Below are positions 47,635 to 57,100 of a stretch of DNA of 58,445 nt, in pieces; position 1 is the first letter of the stretch, and the number at the start of each line of letters is the position of its first letter. The stretch comes from Aurantiochytrium sp. KH105 (Eukaryota; Sar; Bigyra; Thraustochytrida; Thraustochytriidae): the NCBI GenBank assembly GCA_003116975.1, contig BGKB01000257.1:1-58445 (forward strand), written 5' to 3'. The translations under genes and the position numbers were made by a program. The notes beneath the pieces are model-generated. The model was not told the DNA's origin. It made no database searches and worked only from the letters and a program-made list of their open reading frames with translations.

Positions 47635-49872
47635 ATGACGGAGTCCGGCCAGGGCCAGGGCCAGGCCCAAGGCCAAGGACAAGGACAAGGCTCGGGCCCA
47701 AACAACGGCGGTAGCAGCGGCGGCAGCAACGGCGGCGGTGGCGTCGGCGGCAGCAACGGCAGCGGCAGCAGTGGTAGTAGCGGCAGCAATGGAGGCAACG
47801 GAGGAGGTGGTGGTACCGGTCCGCATGGACACGGTCATCCGCATGCCCAGTCACACGTCCAAGCACAGGCACAAGCCGCCGCAGCTGCGGCCCACGCCCA
47901 CGCGCAGGCGCAAGCTCGAGCTGGCGTCAACAGCGTCAACCCGTACGCGAACGCAGCCTTCGCCAACGGGAGCATGTACAATCTCCAGGCGCTTCAAAGC
48001 CTCTCCGCTCTCGGAGTACTTGGTCCAAACATGAACAGCGGACACGGACCCATGCTCAACGGAAATAACATGTCCGGCATGCAGCAGCAGCAACAAAACA
48101 ACATGCGACTCCAGCCCCATCAACAACACCAGCAGGCGCACCAACTTAACCAAAACAGCCTCAAACATGAACAACACGGAAACCAGCATCCTTCATCGCG
48201 ACCCGGACCTCTCAAAGGCCCAACCGCAGCCTCCATCACTTCCGACTCATCAAGAACCACTTCTTCTGCCTCCAATTCCAATAACAACAACAACAACAAC
48301 CAAATGTCGTCATCTCTCGCCGCACATCAACAAGCGCAAATGCATGCTCATCAACAAGCGCAAATTCAGGCCATCCATGACCAGACGCAGCAACAACAGC
48401 ACATGCAAAACACACAAAACACCTTTAACGGGATGCGACCGCCTCTCGAACTCAACTTCCCCACCCAACAAAGAACGCCACGGGGCATCGCCATCCAAGC
48501 CTCACAACAAGGCGTACCCGTGCCCATCGCTATGCTCACGCAGGGATCCCTACATGCTCTCCTTCGAGAAAGACTTGGAAGCTCTCCCACCTACGATGAC
48601 GAAAGTGAAACACCCTTTGACGCCATCGAAATCGGTAAAGCCGCCATCGGATTCTCGTCCAGACTCGCCGCCGAAGCTGCAGCCGCTCGAACGAGATTCC
48701 TCGACCTTTACGCCGAACCCGGCCTCGACGAAGCTCGTCTCAGCACTGCGTACGCTCTCGTCATGCTCCAGCTCTTTCCTCACCCAAAGGCTGACGAGTT
48801 CCGCGTAAAGTATGCAGACCTTCTCAAGGTCCTCAGTCACAGCATGAATGTCCAGATCCCCAAGCCCCGTGGTCTCAACGGAAAGTCGCAGCGTCAGCAG
48901 CAAGAGTACCAACAAATGCAGCTGCAGCGACGCAGGAAGCGACCTCGTGCCGACATTGAACCCATCGATACCTCGCACCACTATACGGGGTCCATTCGCG
49001 CGCTCTTTCAAAAATTCCGCGTATACCACGCGACCGGCGAATTCTCCGTACGAGATATCATTGAACAACTCACGGGCGAGGTTGACTCCTCCAACCTCAA
49101 TCGACGCGTAAAGTGGTACCGTCGCAAGTTTCCCGAAGTCGCGCGTGATTTTCGCGCGGTGCAGCTCAATAATCAGGGATCCTTCACCGATGTAGTCGGT
49201 TTCCGCGGCGTCGTTCGTATGCTTCTCACAATACCTTCCAAGCGTGCCGACGCCTTTCGCATCAAGATTGCAGACTATCTTTTCGAAAACCATGGCGACA
49301 AGGGCGAAGACTTTCTCATCGATATTCTTGAAAGAGAAACGCATCGCTCCAATGCTTCCGACGATCCCTCCGACGCTGCCAACACCTCGTCACAACCAAA
49401 CTCGCCCGTTCAGCAAATGCCTTCCGTCAACATGTCCCAAGCGAACACGCAGCCCCCCCTGCCGCCACCTGCGTCCTCGCCGTCTCTTAATACCTTGAAC
49501 AGTTCCCAGCGTCGCGACTCTTCCTCCCAGCTTAACCTGCATTCGCGCCAAAGCTCTCACTCGCACTCGCCTCAGCAGCAGCACCAACAACAGCAGCAGC
49601 ACCAACCCACGGCGGCGTCTCAGAATCTTCAACGCCAATCTTCACAGGTTCCTTCTGCGCCCGCTGCTAATGCTGGCAATGCGCCGCAAATGTTCTCGCT
49701 CCCTCAGCTTTCTCAAATCATGACACCTGCTCAGCTTTCTCAGCTGACTACAATCCTGCCACCAGCTGCGCTTGCATCTCTTGCACAGCAACAGCAAAGT
49801 CTCTTTCAGCAGCAGCAACAACAACAACAACAGCAACAGCAACAGCAGCAGCAGCAGCAGCAGCGTCAATAG
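47635..49872 (+). CDS. PolyQ protein with two Bro-N-like modules
   Basis: The product is 745 residues from ATG 47635 (the frame opens earlier only at a GTG). The N-terminal 300 residues are low complexity: GQ repeats, Gly/Ser/Asn, then His/Gln/Ala and Gln/Asn. Two related globular modules follow. Module 1 (about 303-400) starts QGSLHALL and ends ALVMLQLFPHPKADEFRVKY with ADLLKVL. Module 2 (about 451-566) starts TGSIRALF, has EFSVRDIIEQL and ends GVVRMLLTIPSKRADAFRIK with IADYLF. The pattern resembles the Bro-N/KilA-N DNA-binding fold, where G-x-x-R-L-[IL]-x-x-S-x-K-x-x-A-x-x-F-x-x-W/I is typical. A basic QLQRRRKRPRAD (about 430-441) between them may be a nuclear signal. The C-terminus is Ser/Pro/Gln-rich and ends in about 19 Gln. 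A transcription-regulator role is inferred. Confidence 0.75.
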   Translation: MTESGQGQGQAQGQGQGQGSGPNNGGSSGGSNGGGGVGGSNGSGSSGSSGSNGGNGGGGGTGPHGHGHPHAQSHVQAQAQAAAAAAHAHAQAQARAGVNSVNPYANAAFANGSMYNLQALQSLSALGVLGPNMNSGHGPMLNGNNMSGMQQQQQNNMRLQPHQQHQQAHQLNQNSLKHEQHGNQHPSSRPGPLKGPTAASITSDSSRTTSSASNSNNNNNNNQMSSSLAAHQQAQMHAHQQAQIQAIHDQTQQQQHMQNTQNTFNGMRPPLELNFPTQQRTPRGIAIQASQQGVPVPIAMLTQGSLHALLRERLGSSPTYDDESETPFDAIEIGKAAIGFSSRLAAEAAAARTRFLDLYAEPGLDEARLSTAYALVMLQLFPHPKADEFRVKYADLLKVLSHSMNVQIPKPRGLNGKSQRQQQEYQQMQLQRRRKRPRADIEPIDTSHHYTGSIRALFQKFRVYHATGEFSVRDIIEQLTGEVDSSNLNRRVKWYRRKFPEVARDFRAVQLNNQGSFTDVVGFRGVVRMLLTIPSKRADAFRIKIADYLFENHGDKGEDFLIDILERETHRSNASDDPSDAANTSSQPNSPVQQMPSVNMSQANTQPPLPPPASSPSLNTLNSSQRRDSSSQLNLHSRQSSHSHSPQQQHQQQQQHQPTAASQNLQRQSSQVPSAPAANAGNAPQMFSLPQLSQIMTPAQLSQLTTILPPAALASLAQQQQSLFQQQQQQQQQQQQQQQQQQQRQ
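49810..49869. repeat. CAG/CAA polyglutamine repeat
   Basis: Mixed CAG and CAA codons encode the C-terminal glutamine run of the Bro-N-like protein; the mixing suggests some stability against slippage. Confidence 0.95.
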
Positions 49873-50446
49873 TGATTATGAGCTTACAATTTTCCTGGCT
49901 GGTTCTCACGGAAAGATTTGAACTTTGCCGCATCGCAATTGTCTCAAATAACAAACAAGTTTCCTGTCTGTGTTCCTTTTCTCAGCCTATCTCTCTGTCT
50001 CCGCCCAGCCCAAAAACAAACGTGCCTGTTTTTTCCCGCCCAAAAAATGCCTGTTTTCTTACGACAAAGTCTCCCTTTTCTCTTCATGTCGTGCCGAGCG
50101 CTAAAATGCTCGACTTCAGTAACCATGAGTGATTTATTTCTTATAGTCTTCAAAGAGACCTGAAAAGCAATTGGTTGAGCCAGCCTGCCAACACAATAAG
50201 AAAAGGAAAGTTGCATGGTGAACAGCGCGTGCAACCCAACGTTCTCTCCAAAGAGCTCCGATGAGCTGTACTCCTAGGTCCACTAGTGCTCTACTACTAG
50301 TGACTGGTCCAACGGACACATCGTGTGCCGTCCCATGATGTCTAACTTCTGAGCCCCAAGAAAGAAACAAAGCGCTTCGGCGGCAGTGCAGCGGGCGGCC
50401 CGTGACGCCGCGCAGCGGCGGGCTGCGCCCCCTCCGCGTCGCAACC
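49873..50446. other. Intergenic: between polyQ and pseudokinesin genes
   Basis: 574 bp. Contains CACTAGTG and ACTAGT palindromes near 50280-50300. The region 50380-50446 reads open in the pseudokinesin frame but lacks an ATG. No gene seen. Confidence 0.6.
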
Positions 50447-53400
50447 ATGCGAAAGAAACGCGTACATCCCGCGGGCTCTGGCGGCCACCACCACGAAGGC
50501 ATGCCTCAAGGCGTTAACGCAAACAAGGCCATGCCAAACGGGGTCCCTATCCAGGCGCTCATCAAAGTCTGCGACGCGTCGCAAAACGCACAACGTGGGG
50601 CCAGCGGGGGTCGCGGCCCCACCGATGTGCGCTTCTCCAAAAACAAAGCCTCCGTAGAGGGCCAAGAGTTTGACGTTGACTTCATCTATGGCCCCGAGGC
50701 AAGCCACGTGCAAATTATTGAGCGATCCTTCAAACCGCTCGCCAAAGCCCTCGCAGAGGGCGTGTCGGCATCCATTATCGTACTTGGCTCCTACGGCAGC
50801 GAAAAGTCCGCCATTGTCGAAAAACTCCTGCCCGCAATGACACGCGAACTCTTCGCTGCCCTCCACCATAACTCCGCGTCTTCCTCGTCTGCTCCCAATG
50901 CCGGTACAGGAGGTGGGATTGGCGCGCATTCGCACACATCATTTAACGTCAGACTCCAAGCCTATGAAATCTGCGACGAGGTCATTCAGGATATGTTCAA
51001 CGCAGAAAACCGAGACCTCGCCATCGTTCACGATCCCGTCGACGGCCACGTCGTCAGCCAGTGCAGCACACGTGGACCTTACCGAAACGCAGACGATGTG
51101 CTCGACATCCTTGTTGATTCCTTCAATTGTAGATCCGCCGGCATGACAGACTTTGGACCCGCAAGCAGACACACGTCCACGATTTGGCAGTTCGACATTG
51201 AGCAGCATCTCCACCGCCGCAAACTTCGTTCCCGTCTTCTCGTTGTCGAGGCCGCCGCAGTCAACAAACTTGCCGAGGATCGATCCGTAGTACGCGCTCG
51301 GGAAGGCCCCACCCTCGGCAAATCCATCATGACGCTCCAGTCCGTTGCCGAAGCTCTTGAACGCGATGAACAGGACTTTGCGCTCTTCTCCGAGTCAAAG
51401 CTCACGCAACTTCTCGAGAATGGTCTCGCAGGAAATTCAATATCCCTCTGTCTCGCGGTAATTCGCCAGGGCGAGGGCCAGGTCTCCGCTGCCGCGCTTC
51501 AACTCGTAGAGCTTCTCCGTCATGGCGCAACCTATCCCACAATCAACGACGAGCGCGTGCAAGGTCTTCTCCGTCGCTATCGCTTGCAAATCAACCGCCT
51601 TCGCGACGAGCTTTCCATTGTTGCCGGTCGAGGCGGCGCGCGGGCCTACGTCAACTCTGCATCAAGGAGCGACGGTGACGCGCAAGACTTTGCCGTCAAA
51701 ATTCACGAGCTCGAAGGCCGCGTCGTCCGTGACAATCTCGAAAAACTGCGCATCAAGGAAGAAAAAGAAAAAATTTACGCAAAACTCGTCGAGTTTCGAG
51801 AAAAGTACAACGCCCTCGTCGAACAGAAATCCTCCATACAGGCTTCCTCCATCAAGGGCGAAGAAGAAAAGCTCAAAATCTCAAAAGCCCTTCTCGACCT
51901 CCGCATTGAAAATAATAAACTTGTCGAACGCGCAGAGGCCGAAAAGTACGAGCTTGTCACAAAGCTGCTCAATGCCGAAAACGAAGTGCTGCAGCACGAA
52001 ATGCGCCAAGAAGCACACGAAAAGTCCACCACCGCCCTCAAGCAACAGCTCCAAGATGCCACGCGCAAAGTCGAGACCACGGCCTCCGACCTCGTCCAGC
52101 TCAAGGATAGCTATGCACGCATCGAGGCCCAGTTCAAGGAAGAAATCGCAAAGAACGAAGAGCTTGGCGTCGAGCTTCTCACGCTCGTCAACCAGAAAAA
52201 CGCGCTATTAAAGGAAGCCGAAGAGCTCCGCAAAGAGCGCGCCGCTCTTAGCGACCAGGCCAAGGACGCCAATGCCCGCATGGCCAAGCTCGCGGCCGAA
52301 AAGACTTCCTTGGATGAAGCTCTAACTCAAGCTCGTCAAAATGCCGACGACCTCAAAGCCGAGGCGCTCAAGGTCCAGCTCGAAATGCAACGAAAGCAGG
52401 TCGACTTTGAAACGCGCAGCCTTGACCTTGAGAAAAACGCAGCCGATTACGCGCGCGAGCGCGACAGCGAAGTCACGCAGCTCAAAACCCGCCTCGAGTC
52501 AGAACTCAAGCGCAACGAGACGCAGCGCGAGCATCTTGATGCCGAGGCGCGCGAGCTACGAGCAGCTTTCAAGGCATCGGCACGCAACATCAAAGATCTC
52601 GAGTCTCAGCTTGCCGAAAAGACGGACGAGGCCTCGCTTCTACGCACAGAAAATGCGCAGCTCGCCGCAAAAATCGCTACCATCACCGACGATTACCGCG
52701 CAAAGCTCCTCGAGCAGCTTAGCCACGGCACCAATCACGACGACACAATCTCGCGAAGCTCGAGCAGTCTGCTCGACGCAGCGGATCGGGAGCGTGAGAC
52801 CTTGCAGAATGAGCTCGTCCATACGTTCAAAACCCGCGAGGTCGAGCTTGAGAAACGACTCCGCGCACTTCAGCAGACGAACCAGCGCATTGTCGAAAAG
52901 AACCGTAAACTTTTCTCCCGCTACACTGCTCTTCGTCACAAGTTGCAAGACATGGAGGTTGATGTCGACAAGGTTGAAGCCATAATCAGCGCCGCAAACG
53001 CCGAAGATGCAGATTTCAAGGTTGAATCTTCACAGTTTGAAGACCAGCTTCGCGCAGAGCTCGCCGACAGCAAGCAGCGCCTTGAAAAGTCCGCTGCAGA
53101 TCTCCAGCATGCTCAAGAGAAAAACATCGGGCTCGCCGCCTCTGTAAAACGCCTCCACCGTGAGCACGAGGCGCGACTCAGCGACCTGCAAACGGAAATC
53201 AAAATGCTCGAGCGCCAAAAGGCAAACTTGGAGGACGAAAATCAAAGCCTCGCGCAGCGCAGCGGTGCCTCCAACTCCTCCGCAGATGCCGAAGCGGCCA
53301 AGCGAATGCAAGACATACAAGAGACGCTTCTGGAGAAGATAAAAGAGCTCCAGGCCTCCCAGCCTCAAGACGCGCGGTCGCACCATCGACCCGAACCCAT

Positions 53401-53842
53401 TCGATCTCCACGAGGCGTCTCCTCAGCTCGTGTCAACGACCTCGAAAAAGCCAATCGGGACCTGCAGGAACAGGTCGATCGATACAAGCGCCAGCTCGAT
53501 AAATCGAGGCGCGTTTCGTCCCCGTTTCCTCCAGGTCCAGATGAAGAAGAGCTCCGCCGCCTGCGCGAGGAGAACGAGCACTTGCGCAAACTTCATGTAC
53601 GACAATCGTCGCCGACCTCCCAGCGCGGATCCCGAGGTTACGTCTCTCCCATGCACGAGCCCGCTCCCCCTCTCAGCGGGAGACAACATGCTGACCTGCT
53701 CACCCGAGCCACGGTGGCAGAGGAGGAGCTTGCAAACTACAAAAATTACATCAAGGATGCACTTGCACGTTCGCAAAAGGAAATTAAAAAGCTCAAGGAG
53801 GAGCGAGACATGTGGAGACAGCGCGCACAGGCGTCTGGATGA
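50447..53842 (+). CDS. Pseudokinesin: degenerate kinesin-like head plus long coiled coil
   Basis: The product is 1131 residues from ATG 50447 in ACCATG context; an earlier GTG is ignored. Residues about 40-390 follow the kinesin motor order. FDVDFIYGPEAS is the FD.VF strand, and GSYGSEKS (114-121) replaces P-loop GQTGSGKT. ASRHTS (239-244) replaces switch I SSRSHS, and VEAAAV (267-272) replaces switch II VDLAGS. The SKLTQLLENGLAGNS loop/helix (317-331) is well kept. ATPase activity is therefore unlikely, because the switch II Asp-Gly pair and a P-loop Gly are lost, although the P-loop Lys-Ser remains. Residues about 415-1120 are coiled coil. Some ciliary coiled-coil proteins (CCDC78 is one) have been described with kinesin-like heads, so a basal-body or cilium role is possible. 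AATAAA lies 71 bases after the stop. Confidence 0.82.
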   Translation: MRKKRVHPAGSGGHHHEGMPQGVNANKAMPNGVPIQALIKVCDASQNAQRGASGGRGPTDVRFSKNKASVEGQEFDVDFIYGPEASHVQIIERSFKPLAKALAEGVSASIIVLGSYGSEKSAIVEKLLPAMTRELFAALHHNSASSSSAPNAGTGGGIGAHSHTSFNVRLQAYEICDEVIQDMFNAENRDLAIVHDPVDGHVVSQCSTRGPYRNADDVLDILVDSFNCRSAGMTDFGPASRHTSTIWQFDIEQHLHRRKLRSRLLVVEAAAVNKLAEDRSVVRAREGPTLGKSIMTLQSVAEALERDEQDFALFSESKLTQLLENGLAGNSISLCLAVIRQGEGQVSAAALQLVELLRHGATYPTINDERVQGLLRRYRLQINRLRDELSIVAGRGGARAYVNSASRSDGDAQDFAVKIHELEGRVVRDNLEKLRIKEEKEKIYAKLVEFREKYNALVEQKSSIQASSIKGEEEKLKISKALLDLRIENNKLVERAEAEKYELVTKLLNAENEVLQHEMRQEAHEKSTTALKQQLQDATRKVETTASDLVQLKDSYARIEAQFKEEIAKNEELGVELLTLVNQKNALLKEAEELRKERAALSDQAKDANARMAKLAAEKTSLDEALTQARQNADDLKAEALKVQLEMQRKQVDFETRSLDLEKNAADYARERDSEVTQLKTRLESELKRNETQREHLDAEARELRAAFKASARNIKDLESQLAEKTDEASLLRTENAQLAAKIATITDDYRAKLLEQLSHGTNHDDTISRSSSSLLDAADRERETLQNELVHTFKTREVELEKRLRALQQTNQRIVEKNRKLFSRYTALRHKLQDMEVDVDKVEAIISAANAEDADFKVESSQFEDQLRAELADSKQRLEKSAADLQHAQEKNIGLAASVKRLHREHEARLSDLQTEIKMLERQKANLEDENQSLAQRSGASNSSADAEAAKRMQDIQETLLEKIKELQASQPQDARSHHRPEPIRSPRGVSSARVNDLEKANRDLQEQVDRYKRQLDKSRRVSSPFPPGPDEEELRRLREENEHLRKLHVRQSSPTSQRGSRGYVSPMHEPAPPLSGRQHADLLTRATVAEEELANYKNYIKDALARSQKEIKKLKEERDMWRQRAQASG

Positions 53843-53912
53843 TCCAAATGATGAAAATTGTATTTGTTCGCTTTTTTGTTGTCTTGCATTCAGCTTGGCG
53901 CAAGAGAAAGCC

Positions 53913-53918
53913 AATAAA
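53913..53918 (+). terminator. Poly(A) signal AATAAA of the pseudokinesin gene
   Basis: Canonical hexamer 71 bases downstream of the stop codon. Confidence 0.65.
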
Positions 53919-54010
53919 AGAGCGGAATTCCCGAAGAATTGGAGTGAAAGTCCTTGGTTGAATCTTTGCAAGCATGACATGCTTTTCTGCATGAGAATCC
54001 GAAATTTCTC

Positions 54011-54044
54011 AGCAAAGGTTGAAGTGTAGCAAAGGTTGAAGTGT
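54011..54044. repeat. Exact 17-bp tandem duplication
   Basis: AGCAAAGGTTGAAGTGT occurs twice back to back (54011-54027, 54028-54044), followed by AGTGTAG. Confidence 0.95.
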
Positions 54045-54159
54045 AGTGTAGTTTTAGCGCAATGTTTTGTTTAACTTTCTTGCTTTCTGTTCTGTGCGCA
54101 TCTCCACAGTTTTTTTTGTTTTTTTCTAAAGTTGTTCTAAGACTTTTTTGGAATCAAGG

Positions 54160-57100
54160 TCATTCAGAACCCAAGGTTCCAGCCCAAAGCGCAACGAGAT
54201 CCAAACCTCGTGCGTCGCACGCCTGCATACGTGCTAATGCAATTTCACGAAAAGTACGTGCTCGAACGTCTCGCTCTTGTAAATGTGCTTTGCAGAGACT
54301 GTCCCATTCTGAAAGATGTGTCGCCCACTGCGCGTGTGCAAATCGAGCATTTCGCACAGCACATGCCGCAACTCCACGCAGACGCGACAAGACGTGTGCA
54401 TTTACATGTGCCAAATACTCCCCAACGACGTTTGGACTTGGGTTATCCAAAGCGCGTAGCTCCACCGCACGCATCGCCTGTTGAAAGCCTTCGTCAAGCA
54501 TACCGCGAGACATATCCGAAAGCTCGCAACGCGAATGTGATAGAGCCTCCTCGACCGCGCGCATTGCTTCTTTGTCAAGCGCTCCCGGACTCGGTATTCG
54601 CTCGAGACCCATGACCTCGTGTACGCGGTTAATCAGGGCTCTTTCACGGGAAAGATATTCAAGGACGAGCTGGAGCACGGGCGCATAGCGCAAGGCTACG
54701 TTTTCGAGCCATCGTGAGCGAGGGGTCGGTACTGTGGCATTGTCTTCCCATCGTTCGGCCAAAAGTGCTCGTGTGCGTCGCGTGTGGTCCAACGCGGACT
54801 CCCACAAGCCATGCGCAAGCTGTTCAACACTTGGTCTATACTTCGGCGCCGTGTGCATCACGTCCTTTAGCTGTCGCAATTCCTCGTCCACCATGCTGCG
54901 TTTCTCGCCTGGTAGAGCCTGTTCTCCCCGCACAAGGGCGCACGCCTCCGCGACAAGTTCCGTAGCAGCTTTTCGAGTTTCCTCGTTGGAGCACATTGCA
55001 CGATGCAACGCCGGACGCGCAAACATCACAAAGGATTTCTTTGCCTTTTCCCATTCCTGAAGCGCCTCATGAACGGCATCGACGTCAATTCGACCGTCTT
55101 GCGGGCCTCCATTTTCTGCAATGCTGTGAAGAAGCAGCAAACGCTGGCCCACTGCCCAGCCGGTCAGAGGGGGCGGGGCGAAAGAAGCCTCGAGATCCTT
55201 GATGTTAGTGCAAACATGAATCCCACTCATTGCAGCCCACTCATTGCGTTCTGCGATACTCGGGTCTTGCACTTGATCTTCCGCTTCGCTCTTTTCATCG
55301 GACTCGTCCTTTTCTTCCACCGCTAAACTCTCTTCTTGGGGGAAGATGAGAAGATTCAGGAATCCAGGTGTGGGCTCACTTTCAAGTTCTCCATCCTGCA
55401 CCGCGACTTCGTTCCCGTCATCTTCTGCCGCCATGCTCTCACTCTTTTGATCGAATGCTGCAATATCCTTGTCACCTTCTCGTTCGCATTGCATCGCAAC
55501 GTCTTGATACAGTGGTCCGCAAATGTCTTCGATTGCTTGAAAGTCTGCCAAAGTCTGCGCGATTCCAATCAGGACGACGCCAATGGCAGCATCTTTGTCG
55601 CTTGTTGTCGCCAGATCAAAGACGGCGAGGCGCGTAAGCGCTGCGGAGAGCGCCGTAGCTTCATTGTCTTTTGCGTGACTAACGCGTCGAAGCAACTCGG
55701 ATCTGTTCTTCTCTTCAATTGGGAGAGGCTTCTTGGGTGCCTTGGCCGGCGCGGTCTCCACCTCGTTAGCCTCGTCTTCAGCTCGCTGCGTCTCGGCCTC
55801 CCGCTCGTAGTCCGAAGCGCGCACAATGCGGCATCCATAGCGTTGTTTGAGAATGGCGCTCCAGAAACGGGTCATTGGGGCTTCGTCCAAGCCGACGAAA
55901 GCGGCGCACTTGAATGGCGCGCGCAATTGCGGGAGTGTTGTCGGGTCCCGGCAGACTCCTTGCAAGACATCTGCAATGCTATCGCCGGGACTTTCCGCGT
56001 CGAGCTGCAAGATTTGGGTCACCTCTTTTGCGAATGGAGAGTCTGTCTCGGCAAACGCAGCTTCTTGCGCAGAGCATTGAAAGAGGGACTCGCCTTCATC
56101 TGCAATGGGCGCAGGCAATGTTTGTCCCGCAGCAAAGGCAACCTTGAGTTCCCGCCATTCCGCGGGGGCTATTCGAGCATCGGAAGATGCATCTTTGGCA
56201 TCCACTACTCGCTCCACGAGTCCTACAATGAGTTCGAGTGTTTCCCTGGCAACGAGGTCATGTCGGATCGCTCGAGCGTCCGCTTCTTTCGTGAGTCTCT
56301 CTTCGCGAATCATGGCGAGATTTGTTGTAGCTTCGAGGACTTCTGGATCTTGTGCGTGTTGCAGGGCCTTTTGTTCCAGATGGTGCTGGTGCGCGAGTAC
56401 TTGGGCCCGGAATTCGCCTTCTCGGTACGCAATTAGCTCTCTCGCGCGACGACGACGGTCTGCTCGGCTCATCTTTGACTTGTATGCCTGCCGTTTTCGT
56501 TCGCTTGCGGCCTTGCGCTCTTGTTCAGCCTCTTCTTGCACTTTTTGGAGCAGCGCCTCGCGCGCAAGGTCGGCTTCCAAGGTCCGCTGCGCCTTTTCCT
56601 GATCGCAAAGCATCTTACGCCTTCTTTGCTCGCGAGCTTTGCGGCCTGCAAGGGACTCTTCTCGCTGTGCTCGAATGCCTGCAAGATGCTTGGCGACTTC
56701 AGCCTTATTGCGAGCCATCATATCTTCGACCTTGGCTTCCAAGGCTGCACGAGACTGAAGTTCCGTCTTGGCAAGCGCTGCCGCGGTGCCTGTGCCAGAG
56801 CTGTCTCCCGTGTCCACCCCCAAACGCTTTAAATTTCGCTCAAACTCTTCTGTGCCACGCTGAACAAGCTTCGTGTTTTTCGCACGAAGAGCTTCGGCCT
56901 TGGCCGCCTCACTTGCTCGGCAAGTGAGCTCAAATTGCAGCTCGCGACGAATACGCTCAGCCTTGACGCGTTCGTTCATCCTCCAGTCGCGTTTGCCCTG
57001 CTCGATCCAAGCGTCCAGAAAAGCTCGGCTTTCAGCAAGGCGTTCAAGTCGACTTTTGCGCCGCTCCGCGCGTGCCTCGGAGAGGTCCTTGTGCTCGGCG

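Larger units (their letters stand above)
53843..54159. other. Convergent spacer between pseudokinesin and SPEF2 genes
   Basis: 317 bp, AT-richer than the genes. Holds one AATAAA, an exact 17-bp tandem duplication and a TTTTTTTGTTTTTTTC stretch near 54111-54126. Confidence 0.7.

Noticed and set aside
47071..47844. 257-residue minus-strand frame with Ala/Val/Thr runs
   Set aside because: Reverse reading of the Gly/Ser/Asn repeats of the polyQ gene and its leader.
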